Below are positions 27,098 through 35,042 of a DNA stretch of 52,097 nt, piece by piece; the stretch's first letter is position 1; each line of letters starts with the position of its first letter. The DNA is from Aestuariivirga sp. GTDB taxonomy: Bacteria > Pseudomonadota > Alphaproteobacteria > Rhizobiales > Aestuariivirgaceae. The stretch covers positions 1-52,097 of the forward strand of contig JAUXUN010000075.1 of assembly GCA_030680855.1 (NCBI GenBank), read 5' to 3'. The position numbers and the translations under genes were made by a program. Below the pieces are notes generated by a model, which saw only the letters and a list, made by a program, of their open reading frames with translations, made no database searches and was not told the DNA's origin.

Positions 27098-27252
27098 GCC
27101 TTGTCCTTGAACACTGGGAATGCCGCCCCAAAACGATCAGAATCGCACCCACCTTGCGTCAAATTTTGTGTTTTGTCATGGAATCGCAAATAAACCCGCC
27201 TAAGGGGTTCCCAAAGGCCCGGCAGGTTGCTACACACCGCCAGCGTCAGTGA

Positions 27253-27329
<77 letters not shown>

Positions 27330-27331
27330 AC

Positions 27332-27373
27332 AAGCCCTTGAAATCGCAAGCCGATTTTGAGGGCTTTCCTTTT
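27332..27373 (+). terminator. Rho-independent terminator of tRNA-fMet
   Basis: AAGCCCT (27332-27338) pairs with AGGGCTT (27360-27366), and the inner AAATCG/CGATTT extends the stem; TTCCTTTT follows. It begins two bases after the tRNA CCA. Confidence 0.75.
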
Positions 27374-27430
27374 GGCACTCATAAATTTGGGACTATTACC
27401 CTATTACAATTGGAATACGCGTGAAATCGC

Positions 27431-27742
27431 ATGCAGTTCCATGACGAGTTCAAGAGCCAGCTCAATCGCTTGTGTGAAGCCCCGCGCACGCAGACGAACG
27501 TCCATGTATTGGCGACCTTCAGGTAAATTATCTTTGGGTCTGCACAATTAATTTTAGACGGGATAGAGGAAAAATCTTACGATCATAATGGGTTAGACAT
27601 TTCAGAAACACATTATATTCACGAAACATATTCTGTACTGAGTAACATATGGGTAGCAACTGGACGAAATATTATTTGTCCGCAGGTTGTAATGGGCTAT
27701 CTCGCTTGCGGCATTCTCGGTACAGCAAACGCGGTGCGGTAA
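27431..27742 (+). pseudogene. Unidentified coding remnants downstream of tRNA-fMet
   Basis: Two consecutive segments stay open in the same frame: 27431-27526 (31 codons from an ATG, ending TAA) and 27527-27742 (71 codons, no start, ending TAA). The second contains ISETHYIHETYSVLSNIW and MGYLACGILG, which look protein-like but match nothing I know. Base composition is clearly more AT-rich than the flanking genes. I read this as a decayed gene, possibly of foreign origin next to a tRNA. It may equally be chance. Confidence 0.25.
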
Positions 27743-27921
27743 GCCCACCGTCATCGTAGCTAGCATGATTAGACGAATTCAGGGGCGAGCCAATATGTCC
27801 ACATTCCATAACGCCTCATTATACGAATTCTAACGCAGTTTATCGTTAGACTTTCAGATTTCATCCCTGAGGCAAGTCTGAAAGGATTGCCGATCTATGA
27901 ATAAAACAGAAGATTACCAAG
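27743..27921. other. Tandem hairpins in the AT-rich gap
   Basis: Two inverted repeats stand side by side: TCTAACG/CGTTAGA (27829-27835 and 27844-27850) and CTTTCAGA/TCTGAAAG (27851-27858 and 27877-27884). Neither has a T-tract. They could be a small RNA, an attenuator or remains of a recombination site. No gene was recognised in this stretch. Confidence 0.3.
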
Positions 27922-28041
27922 TTATGGCTCCTCCATATTGTTTCGTTTTGCCCAGTCGATTGGGCACAGCGAATAGAAATACTCGCAACGCCTGCCGGTC
28001 ATGTCATAGTCGAGGGTCACGCCCTCGGGCAGCCAGACCAA
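27922..28041 (-). CDS. Possible 39-codon ORF or detached gene tail
   Basis: Directly after the porin stop (28051-28053), and in the same frame, the minus strand stays open for 42 codons to TAA 27922. A TTG at 28039-28041 could start a 39-residue peptide. Its middle (EGVTLDYDMTGRRCEYFYSL, then CPIDWAKRNN) looks like genuine coding sequence, with two Cys and aromatic residues. It may be the C-terminus of a lost gene, a tiny gene coupled to the porin, or an extension reached by stop read-through. No family was recognised. Confidence 0.3.
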   Translation of the reverse strand: MVWLPEGVTLDYDMTGRRCEYFYSLCPIDWAKRNNMEEP

Positions 28042-28050
28042 AATCCCAGC

Positions 28051-28905
28051 CTACTTCGAAAGATTGCTGAGTTTGCCGCTGAGCGTCAGCGTCGCAAAGA
28101 CGGAGTCGTCGCAATCCGTCCAGGCTTGCGACACGCAATCCGCCCCTGATGAAAGGTCATTGCCGTGATAAGCAATGCCGAACTTGACGTGGTCATTGAA
28201 GCTGTAATTCAGCCTGGCCTCGTACCAGAGATAGGACGCATATGAACTGTCTTCATAGCCTTCGTACCCTACCTTGCCGATTGCTTCGAATTTTTCCAGG
28301 AACGGAACGCCAAGAGTTCCGATCGGTTCGTAATAGGCGTTGTTTGCCCCATCGGGGTCAGGCTCCCAATAGAACTCGCTGGTGAAATAGGCGCCATTAT
28401 CCAGCGTCACCGTTGAACCGACGTAGAGCTCCCAGAAATCCACAGCATCATCATAGATGTAGTAGCCCCCGCCCAGCGAGGCACTGAAGTTGTCGCTGAA
28501 GGTGTAAGTTCCGGTTACATAAGGGAGCCAGCGGTCCGCCGACGGATCATCAAACTTGATGCGCCGCGCCAGGTTAAAGTCGACTGCAAGGCTGCCAAAT
28601 TCCGGCGTGGCCCCAAAGGCAAACTTACTCTCGATCTTGGGCTCTGGCGCGCCGTAATCGATGGTAGCTCCGTAAATCGTGCCATAGAAAATACCGTAGC
28701 TCGGTGAAATCGTAATGCTTCCCGAGGGGTTGTGGTCTGAATTCGTAAGGCCAGAATCCATGTAGTCCGTGGATCCGGTGATCTCGACGCCCACATCAAA
28801 GACAGGTGCGTCCGGCGTTGCAGCTGAAGCATCCGCGGCCATGGCCGGACCTGATGCCACCGCCAATCCGGCCAATGCGCTAAACGCCAAAATAAATGTT
28901 TTCAT
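28051..28905 (-). CDS. TorF-like putative outer-membrane porin
   Basis: This 284-residue exported protein has a Sec signal peptide (cleavage near AMA-AD, residue 24). The mature part is built of alternating aromatic/Gly beta-strand segments with acidic turns and begins FDVGVEITGSTDYMDSGLTN, the opening typical of the TorF porin family. It ends in a beta-strand-like TLTLSGKLSNLSK. The ribosome site GAGGGG precedes ATG 28905. It probably forms an outer-membrane pore or acts as a surface protein. It stands alone. Confidence 0.7.
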   Translation of the reverse strand: MKTFILAFSALAGLAVASGPAMAADASAATPDAPVFDVGVEITGSTDYMDSGLTNSDHNPSGSITISPSYGIFYGTIYGATIDYGAPEPKIESKFAFGATPEFGSLAVDFNLARRIKFDDPSADRWLPYVTGTYTFSDNFSASLGGGYYIYDDAVDFWELYVGSTVTLDNGAYFTSEFYWEPDPDGANNAYYEPIGTLGVPFLEKFEAIGKVGYEGYEDSSYASYLWYEARLNYSFNDHVKFGIAYHGNDLSSGADCVSQAWTDCDDSVFATLTLSGKLSNLSK

Positions 28906-28938
28906 CGTTTTCCCCTCATAGCATGATGCAACTGATTT

Positions 28939-29279
28939 TCACGGGTTAATCGTAAAAGCTGCAACTGCCAGGGTTGCGCAATGATCATCGTGCATTTGCC
29001 GCACTTCGTAATCGCCCGACGCCAATTCCTCGTAAAGCATGGAAGACCGGGCCCCTAGCCAGGCAACCGCGATTTCGCCACCGGTATTCACCGCCGCCTG
29101 GGTTGCGCTGATCGATGCCTTGCATCGGCGGGAATGATGGAGAAGCGGCTCCGCGCCAATTCTATGCCCTCGCCATACCAGGTGTTGAAACTCATGAGCA
29201 TGACTTGAACGGGCTCGGTCGCGGGTGAAGCCATGGCGAAAAAAACGGCAAGGAATGAATAGAGTATGATGCGCAGCAT
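28939..29279 (-). pseudogene. Broken exported protein, possible endonuclease/phosphatase-family remnant
   Basis: From ATG 29279, with a good GGAGG ribosome site, the frame gives a signal peptide (IILYSFLAVFFAMA) and then VMLMSFNTWYGEG, which resembles the first strand of endonuclease/exonuclease/phosphatase proteins. This frame stops at 29088. A second frame, open to 28939, carries a plausible C-terminus (GGEIAVAWLGARS, HDDHCATLAVAAF). A frameshift near 29100 plus loss of the central catalytic region would explain it. No catalytic His or Asp set remains, so the product is probably inactive. Family identity is tentative. Confidence 0.4.
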
Positions 29280-29360
29280 GATGATCCTCCATCTCCCCGT
29301 CTAATGCATTTTTTGTGAAGCTCTCACGAAATTGAACGGTTGTAAAGTAAGGCCTCCGCA

Positions 29361-30896
29361 TCAATGCTGTTTCCCCGCCAGTTCCCGCTTGCGCCACGCC
29401 ATGTAATCCTTCAGTGCCTCGTCAATGGCCGGATCAGTTGCCGGCTGCTCGTATTCCCGCAGCATCTGCTTCCAGATCGTGTTGGCCCGCGCGCAAGCAT
29501 CGATCTTGCCCTTCTCAACCCAAGTGTCGTGATTGTCCCAGTTCGAAAGCAGTGGCGCATAGAAGGCGTGTTCGTAACGTTCAATGGTATGGGCCGTGCC
29601 GAAGAAATGCCCGGCCGGGCCCACATCCCGGATGGCGTCCAGGGCAAGGGTAGCGGTGGAAACTTCAAACGGTTCAAAATAGGCCGCCATCATCTGCAGC
29701 ATTTCCGCATCGACGATCAACTTCTCAAACGAAGCCGTAAGACCACCCCCAAGCCAGCCCGCCGCATGCAGCACAAGATTGGCCCCGCCCATAAGGCAGC
29801 CCCATAGCGACATGGCACTTTCGTAAGCGGCTTGTGCGTCTACATCATTGGCCGCCGTCACATTGCTGGAGCGGAACGGCACGCCGATATGCCGGGCAAG
29901 CTGGCCGGAAGCCTGCGCCGCCTGTGCATATTCCGGCGTGCCGAAAGCTGGCGCACCGGATTTCATGTCCACATTGGAGGTAAAGCCGCCATACATCACA
30001 GGAACGCCGGGGCGGATGATCTGGCACAGCGCAATGCCGGCCATCGCTTCTGCATGCTGCTGCGTAAGGGCACCGGCAATTGTCACTGGTGACATGGCGC
30101 CAGCAAGCGTGAAGGGCGTGATCACGTTGCACTGGCCATGTTCGGCAAAGGTCATCAGTCCCTCCGCCATGGGAACATCGAGCTGCAATGGCGAATTGGT
30201 ATTGATGATGCAGGTGTGAACCGGCGTATCAATGAGCTGTTCGCGGGTCTTGCCCAGCGCAATGGCCGCCATCTCCAGCCCGTCAATGGCGCGCTCGCGA
30301 CCCAGGCCCTGCGGCTGCCAGTTCTTATCGGTAAGCGTGATCTCCGCATAGTGCAGATCGAGATGGCGCGTTTCGGCCGGAAGATCGAGCGCCTCGAAGG
30401 GGCCGCCGCCTTCCTGATGAATGATGTTGAGCGACTGGATGAGCTTGATGTAGTCGCACATCTCCGCATAGGTGCCGGCTCGCCTGCCCTTGTCGCGGTC
30501 CATGACATAGGCGGGGCCGCCCACCGACGAGAAGATGAAGTCGCGGCCGCCAACCTTGAGATTGTGGGCGGGATTGCGCGCCGCCAGCGTGAAGGCGGAA
30601 GGGGCCTTGGCCAGCAGTCCGGCAATCATCGCACGGTCAAAGCGCACCCGCATATCGCTTTCATCGATGGCGGCACCGGCAGATTTGTAGAAGGCCCGGG
30701 CCCGCGGTTCCAGAACCCGCATGCCGATTTCTTCAAGCACGGTGAGCGCCGCATTGTGTATGGCAGCCACATTATCAGCGCTCAGGATTTCAATCGGCGC
30801 ATAGGGACGCGACAATTGCTTCCACGGGCTCTGGATGATGCCGCCCACCTGCCGCTGGGGGCGGCCAACTCGGCGGCGTTCGCGTGGCTCAGTCAT
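29361..30896 (-). CDS. MttB-family (trimethylamine methyltransferase-like) protein, non-pyrrolysine
   Basis: This 511-residue TIM-barrel protein belongs to the MttB superfamily, whose members move a methyl group from tri- or quaternary methylamines to a corrinoid protein. Family segments include VLEEIGMRVLEPRARAF, the central HQEGGGPFEALDLP and ITPFTLAGAMSPVTIAGAL. No in-frame amber codon interrupts it, so it is a non-pyrrolysine member like the glycine-betaine enzyme MtgB. ATG 30896 is preferred (ATG 30902 is possible); ATGACTGA overlaps the stop of the flavoprotein gene, so translation is coupled. No corrinoid protein or reactivase lies in the window. The substrate is unknown. Confidence 0.82.
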   Translation of the reverse strand: MTEPRERRRVGRPQRQVGGIIQSPWKQLSRPYAPIEILSADNVAAIHNAALTVLEEIGMRVLEPRARAFYKSAGAAIDESDMRVRFDRAMIAGLLAKAPSAFTLAARNPAHNLKVGGRDFIFSSVGGPAYVMDRDKGRRAGTYAEMCDYIKLIQSLNIIHQEGGGPFEALDLPAETRHLDLHYAEITLTDKNWQPQGLGRERAIDGLEMAAIALGKTREQLIDTPVHTCIINTNSPLQLDVPMAEGLMTFAEHGQCNVITPFTLAGAMSPVTIAGALTQQHAEAMAGIALCQIIRPGVPVMYGGFTSNVDMKSGAPAFGTPEYAQAAQASGQLARHIGVPFRSSNVTAANDVDAQAAYESAMSLWGCLMGGANLVLHAAGWLGGGLTASFEKLIVDAEMLQMMAAYFEPFEVSTATLALDAIRDVGPAGHFFGTAHTIERYEHAFYAPLLSNWDNHDTWVEKGKIDACARANTIWKQMLREYEQPATDPAIDEALKDYMAWRKRELAGKQH

Positions 30897-32925
30897 AAAC
30901 ATGGCTCCCAACCAGAGGACGTTCGCGCCGCAGCGCAGCGCCGGCATTGTTGTCGCCGAATTCACGGGCAAAGCGATGCCCGCTGTATACCGCATCGGCA
31001 ATCGAAGACGGCGCCAGACAATCGCCAATGCGGGTGACCGGGTGCCGCCCCTCAAGTTCGGTGAAGAGATCATCAGCAGCAAGACGGCCCGTAACAAGAA
31101 CCAGCGTTTCGCAAGGCACAACAATTTCGCGCTCCGTGTAAACGCAGGCCAGCCGGGCCTCATGAGGCGTGGCGGATTTCAAGCCATGCAGCAGAACCAA
31201 CTTAATGCCCTGCTCCAGCAGCCGTTTCTGCACGAAAAATTGTTCGTCGGTCAGCGCTGTCCATGATGAGGCAGTGGCCATTGGCGTCACCAGTGTAACC
31301 TTATGGCCCGCCTGCTGCAGCTTTTCAGCCAACGCCCCGCCCATGAAATAATTGTCATCGTCATAAATGACAACCGGGCCTGTGATAGCAGCACCGTTCA
31401 AAATATCGTCAGGCGTAAGCGCCGTAGGAAACTCCGCCGGGTCTTCCTGCGCCACACCGATACCGTCCCTTCGCCATGAACTTCCCGTCGCCAGAACCAC
31501 ATGGTCAGCGCCAAAATCCAAAATATCCTTCGCGCCCATGGCGCTGCCACGAAATACTTCCACATTCGACAATTTTGAAATCATGTGTTCACGGTAATCG
31601 CGCACCCGTATCCAATTGCCCAAGCCTGGCAATGCGGACTCGTTCAACAAACGGCCACCCAGCGCATTGCTCTTTTCCGCAAGGGTGATCTCATATCCCC
31701 GCTGGCCCAAGGCGAGTGCCGCCTCTAGCCCCGCTGGCCCTGCCCCGACAACCAGCACTTTTTGCTCCTGATGCTTGGCGGGAATGCGCACCGGATGCCA
31801 GCCGCGCCGCCATTCCTCACCCATGGTGGGATTCTGCGTGCAGCGCAGATGCACCGCTTCGTTGTTCGCCGCCCGGCACATGTTGCAGCCGATGCATTCG
31901 CGGATTTCGTCTTCCCGGCCTTCATTGATCTTGGCAGGCAGGAACGGATCGGCAATCGATGGCCGCGCCGCACCGACAAAATCCTGAATGCCGCGCTTGA
32001 TCTGTCTCACCATGATATCGGGCGAGGTGAAGCGGCCCACGCTGACAACCGGCTTGCTGGTAAGGCCCTTCACGAAAGCCACATGGGATTCCTGAAAACC
32101 CTCGGGGCTGAAACGCGACGATTTGGAATCATTGCCAAGGCTTCCCGAAACATTCACGTCCCAGAGGTCGGGAAGCTCCGCCAGCATGGTGACCACATCG
32201 CGGCCCTCCCCTTCCGAAGTAATGCCCTGCGGCCCGTGCAACTCATCAACGGAAAGACGCAGCGCCACGGCGCAGCTTTCACCCACCGCCTCCTTCGTGT
32301 CCTCGAGCATTTCACGGAGCAGCCGCGCCCGATTTTCAAGTGCTCCGCCATATTCATCACTGCGGTCATTGCTCCGTCGCGAAAGGAACTGAAACGGCAG
32401 GTAATCATGGCCCGCATAGACATAAACGATGTCAAAACCAGCCTGTTTTGCCCGCACAGCCGCCGCGCGCTGCCAGCCCCTGAGATCGCGGATATCCTGC
32501 TTGTCCATGGCCCGCGCCGTAGCCGGCAGATGGAATTTTCCCGGCCGCGATGAAGGCCCGATCAGCGGCAGCCGTGTCATGCGGTTGCCGCTGTGCGTGC
32601 CGCCATGCCAGAGCTCAACCGCAGCCAGGCTGCCATGGGCATGAATGGCATCCGCCGTAAGCGCCAGCCCCTTCACATCCTCTTCATCCCACAGGGAGAC
32701 AAAACCGTGCGGACTGTCGTCCGAACTGGGATGGATCGAGCAGTATTCCGTGCAAACCACGCCCCAGCCGCCTTCCGCCTTGACGCCGCGCAGCGCCGCC
32801 GAGCTTTGCGGCATCATATAGCCCATGCCGGTGGCATGGGGCGTCTGGTAGAAACGGTTCGGCGCCATAACCGGGCCAATGCGCACCGGTTCGAACAGAA
32901 TATCGTAGCGCGGGTTCCTTTGCAT
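30889..32925 (-). CDS. Trimethylamine-dehydrogenase-like Fe-S/FMN flavoprotein, probable N-demethylase
   Basis: This 678-residue protein is collinear with trimethylamine dehydrogenase. It has an old-yellow-enzyme barrel (1-340), a [4Fe-4S] site C344/C347/C350/C362 (CIGCNMC) and a nucleotide-binding part with VLVVGAGPAGLEAAL. Against Methylophilus TMADH as I remember it, the catalytic Tyr169, His172 and Asp267 are kept (Y170, H173, D266) and cage Tyr60 is kept (Y61). The FMN-linking Cys30 is Ala31, and cage residues Trp264 and Trp355 are Leu263 and Asn354. It should oxidatively demethylate an N-methyl compound other than trimethylamine, such as an N-methylated amino acid as in StcD-type enzymes. 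It is divergent from the hydrolase gene across 60 bases. Confidence 0.82.
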   Translation of the reverse strand: MQRNPRYDILFEPVRIGPVMAPNRFYQTPHATGMGYMMPQSSAALRGVKAEGGWGVVCTEYCSIHPSSDDSPHGFVSLWDEEDVKGLALTADAIHAHGSLAAVELWHGGTHSGNRMTRLPLIGPSSRPGKFHLPATARAMDKQDIRDLRGWQRAAAVRAKQAGFDIVYVYAGHDYLPFQFLSRRSNDRSDEYGGALENRARLLREMLEDTKEAVGESCAVALRLSVDELHGPQGITSEGEGRDVVTMLAELPDLWDVNVSGSLGNDSKSSRFSPEGFQESHVAFVKGLTSKPVVSVGRFTSPDIMVRQIKRGIQDFVGAARPSIADPFLPAKINEGREDEIRECIGCNMCRAANNEAVHLRCTQNPTMGEEWRRGWHPVRIPAKHQEQKVLVVGAGPAGLEAALALGQRGYEITLAEKSNALGGRLLNESALPGLGNWIRVRDYREHMISKLSNVEVFRGSAMGAKDILDFGADHVVLATGSSWRRDGIGVAQEDPAEFPTALTPDDILNGAAITGPVVIYDDDNYFMGGALAEKLQQAGHKVTLVTPMATASSWTALTDEQFFVQKRLLEQGIKLVLLHGLKSATPHEARLACVYTEREIVVPCETLVLVTGRLAADDLFTELEGRHPVTRIGDCLAPSSIADAVYSGHRFAREFGDNNAGAALRRERPLVGSHVYD

Positions 32926-32985
32926 GTTGCCAAGAGCCTATACGTTATTATATGGTAGTTCAATAAGGAATGGGGATTACTGGCA
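32926..32985. promoter_or_regulatory. Divergent control region of the demethylase and hydrolase/importer units
   Basis: Only 60 bases separate the two divergent start codons, so the promoters must overlap. The sequence is AT-rich around TTATTATATGGTAGTT and contains the half-site ATGGTA (32952-32957), which recurs at 34999-35013 and, as TACCAT/ATGGT palindromes, at 41078-41104. It is a plausible operator for the TetR-family protein encoded at 40404. Confidence 0.4.
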
Positions 32986-35007
32986 ATGAAAATCGTAACG
33001 AAGTTTCCGCGCAGCGTTAAAACCGTGGAAAACTTCTTCATTCCCCTGAACGACGGCACCCGGCTTGCCGCCAAAATGTGGTTGCCCGAAGACAGCGAAC
33101 AGAAGCCGGTTCCGGTTATCCTCGAATACATTCCCTACCGCAAGCGCGACGGCACCCGGACCCGGGACCAGGGCCTGCACATGTATTTCGCCGGCCACGG
33201 CTATGCCTGCGTGCGCCTTGATATCCGCGGTACCGGCGATAGCGAAGGCCTGATCGACGACGAATACACGGTCCAGGAACAACTCGACGGCTGCGAAGCC
33301 ATTGCCTGGCTGGCAAAGCAAAGCTGGTGCGATGGCCAGGTGGCGATGATTGGCATTTCCTGGGGCGGCTTCAACGGCCTGCAGATTGCCGCGCGCCAGC
33401 CGCCCGCCCTCAAGACTATTATCACCGTGGGCTCAACGGATGATCGCTACGCCACCGACATTCACTGGGTCGGCGGCTGCATCTCGAAAGACAATTTCGA
33501 CTGGTCTTCCACCATGTTCGCCCATAATGACTTGCCGCCCGATCCGGCAATCGTCGGTGAAAAATGGCGCGACATGTGGAAGGCCCGCATCGCACACAAT
33601 CAGCCATGGATTCTCACCTGGCTGAAACACCAACGCCGCGATGCCTATTGGAAGCAGGGTTCGGTCTGCGAGGATTTCTCAAAAATCAAGATTCCGGTCT
33701 ATGCCGTCAACGGCTGGGCCGATAACTATTCCGAAAGCATCCCGCGCCTGCTGGCCCCACTCAAAGGCCCGCGACTCGGGCTCATTGGCCCCTGGGCCCA
33801 TTCCTATCCCTTCGACGCGACCGTGGCCCCCGCCATCGGATGGCTGCAGGAAGCTGTCCGCTGGTTTGATCATTGGTTGAAAAATATTGACACCGGCATC
33901 ATGAAGGAACCGCTGTACCGGATCTGGATGCAGGATTCCGTGCCGCCCCAAACCAATTACCGCGAAAGGCCCGGCCGCTGGGTGGGCGAAAGCCAATGGC
34001 CCTCGCCGCGCATCGTAAATGAAAAACACTACCTCAATTTCGGCGGCCATCTCGACCGCAAGAAAACCGCGCCGAAAAAGACCAGCATCCGCTCGCCCCT
34101 CTGGGTGGGGCTCGGGGCCGGCGAAGTGGGCCGCTATGGCGAGGATGCCGAATGGGCCCTCGACCAGCGCGAGGACGATGGCGGATCGCTGGTTTTCACC
34201 AGCCAGCCGATCACAAGGCCATTCGAGATTCTCGGCGCCCCGCAAGTCCATCTCGAGTTTTCGTCGGACAAACCCCAGGCCCTGGTCTGCGTGCGCCTCA
34301 ATGACGTAGCCCCGGACGGCAGTTCAACCCGCGTCACCGTTGGCTTGCTTAACCTTACTCACCGCGACAGCCACGAACACGCCAAGCCGCTGACGCCGGG
34401 TAAATTCTACAAGGCCGTGGTCGATCTCGATGACATCGCCCATTCATTTCCCAAGGGCCACCGTATCGCCGTTTCAGTATCCACGGTCTATTGGCCCATT
34501 GCGTGGCCCTCGCCCGAGCTTGCCACGCTCACCATCACCGCAGGCAAGAGCTTTATGGATTTGCCCGTGCGCCCGAAGAGCCTCAAGGACGCAAAACTCC
34601 GGAAATTCGGCCCGCCGGTCCAGGCCCAGGAAACGCCCGCCATCTATCACCCCAGCGAATCCACCCTTCGCCGCAAGGTCACTCGCGACCTGCTGAGCGG
34701 GCTGATGACGGTGGATTTCCCGCGCTGGACCTCGAAGAAGGAAATGCCCGACATCGGCCAAACCCATATCTCGAAGGGCCTCGCCCGCTATGAAATCATC
34801 GACGGCGACCCCCTGTCCGCAAAAATCATTACCGACTTCCGCGTCGAGCTGGCGCGGAAAGACACCACCATCACCCATCACAGCCGCGGCAGCATGACCT
34901 GTGATGCAAAAAATTTCCTGATCGAGATGGATCTTGAGATTTTCGAGAACGGCGTGAGCCAGTTTCAACGCAAATGGCGCGAGAGGATCAAACGTGACAT
35001 GGTATAG
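32986..35007 (+). CDS. CocE/NonD-family serine hydrolase (X-Pro dipeptidyl-peptidase-like)
   Basis: This 673-residue protein has an alpha/beta-hydrolase domain (about 15-300) and a jelly-roll C-terminal domain (from about 370). The nucleophile is S125 (IGISWGGFN), with D246 (NGWADNYSE) and H272 (GPWAHSYP) completing the triad. DIRGTGDSEG is the usual loop before the nucleophile. Members cleave esters or amide bonds such as X-Pro peptides, cocaine ester or acylated antibiotics. No signal peptide is seen, so it acts in the cytosol on imported substrate. It opens the plus unit, 35 bases before the importer genes. I infer that it releases the methylated amine from an ester or peptide-like precursor. 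Confidence 0.85.
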   Translation: MKIVTKFPRSVKTVENFFIPLNDGTRLAAKMWLPEDSEQKPVPVILEYIPYRKRDGTRTRDQGLHMYFAGHGYACVRLDIRGTGDSEGLIDDEYTVQEQLDGCEAIAWLAKQSWCDGQVAMIGISWGGFNGLQIAARQPPALKTIITVGSTDDRYATDIHWVGGCISKDNFDWSSTMFAHNDLPPDPAIVGEKWRDMWKARIAHNQPWILTWLKHQRRDAYWKQGSVCEDFSKIKIPVYAVNGWADNYSESIPRLLAPLKGPRLGLIGPWAHSYPFDATVAPAIGWLQEAVRWFDHWLKNIDTGIMKEPLYRIWMQDSVPPQTNYRERPGRWVGESQWPSPRIVNEKHYLNFGGHLDRKKTAPKKTSIRSPLWVGLGAGEVGRYGEDAEWALDQREDDGGSLVFTSQPITRPFEILGAPQVHLEFSSDKPQALVCVRLNDVAPDGSSTRVTVGLLNLTHRDSHEHAKPLTPGKFYKAVVDLDDIAHSFPKGHRIAVSVSTVYWPIAWPSPELATLTITAGKSFMDLPVRPKSLKDAKLRKFGPPVQAQETPAIYHPSESTLRRKVTRDLLSGLMTVDFPRWTSKKEMPDIGQTHISKGLARYEIIDGDPLSAKIITDFRVELARKDTTITHHSRGSMTCDAKNFLIEMDLEIFENGVSQFQRKWRERIKRDMV

Positions 35008-35013
35008 TACCAT
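34999..35013. promoter_or_regulatory. Palindrome ATGGTA-N3-TACCAT over the hydrolase stop codon
   Basis: A perfect six-base inverted repeat is centred on the TAG stop (35005-35007), 30 bases before the importer permease start. It shares the ATGGTA half-site with the divergent promoter at 32952. It could be a TetR operator or part of a small hairpin. Confidence 0.3.
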
Positions 35014-35042
35014 CGCCCATATTCGGGAGGCCAGTTGAGCCC

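Noticed and set aside
27813-27850. Integron attC-like site
   Set aside because: GTTAGAC matches the R' consensus and TCTAAC is similar to the other end, but the site is too short, lacks the expected internal boxes, and no integrase or cassette is near.
29361-30896. Pyrrolysine-containing methylamine methyltransferase
   Set aside because: The frame has no in-frame TAG and no pyl genes are nearby.
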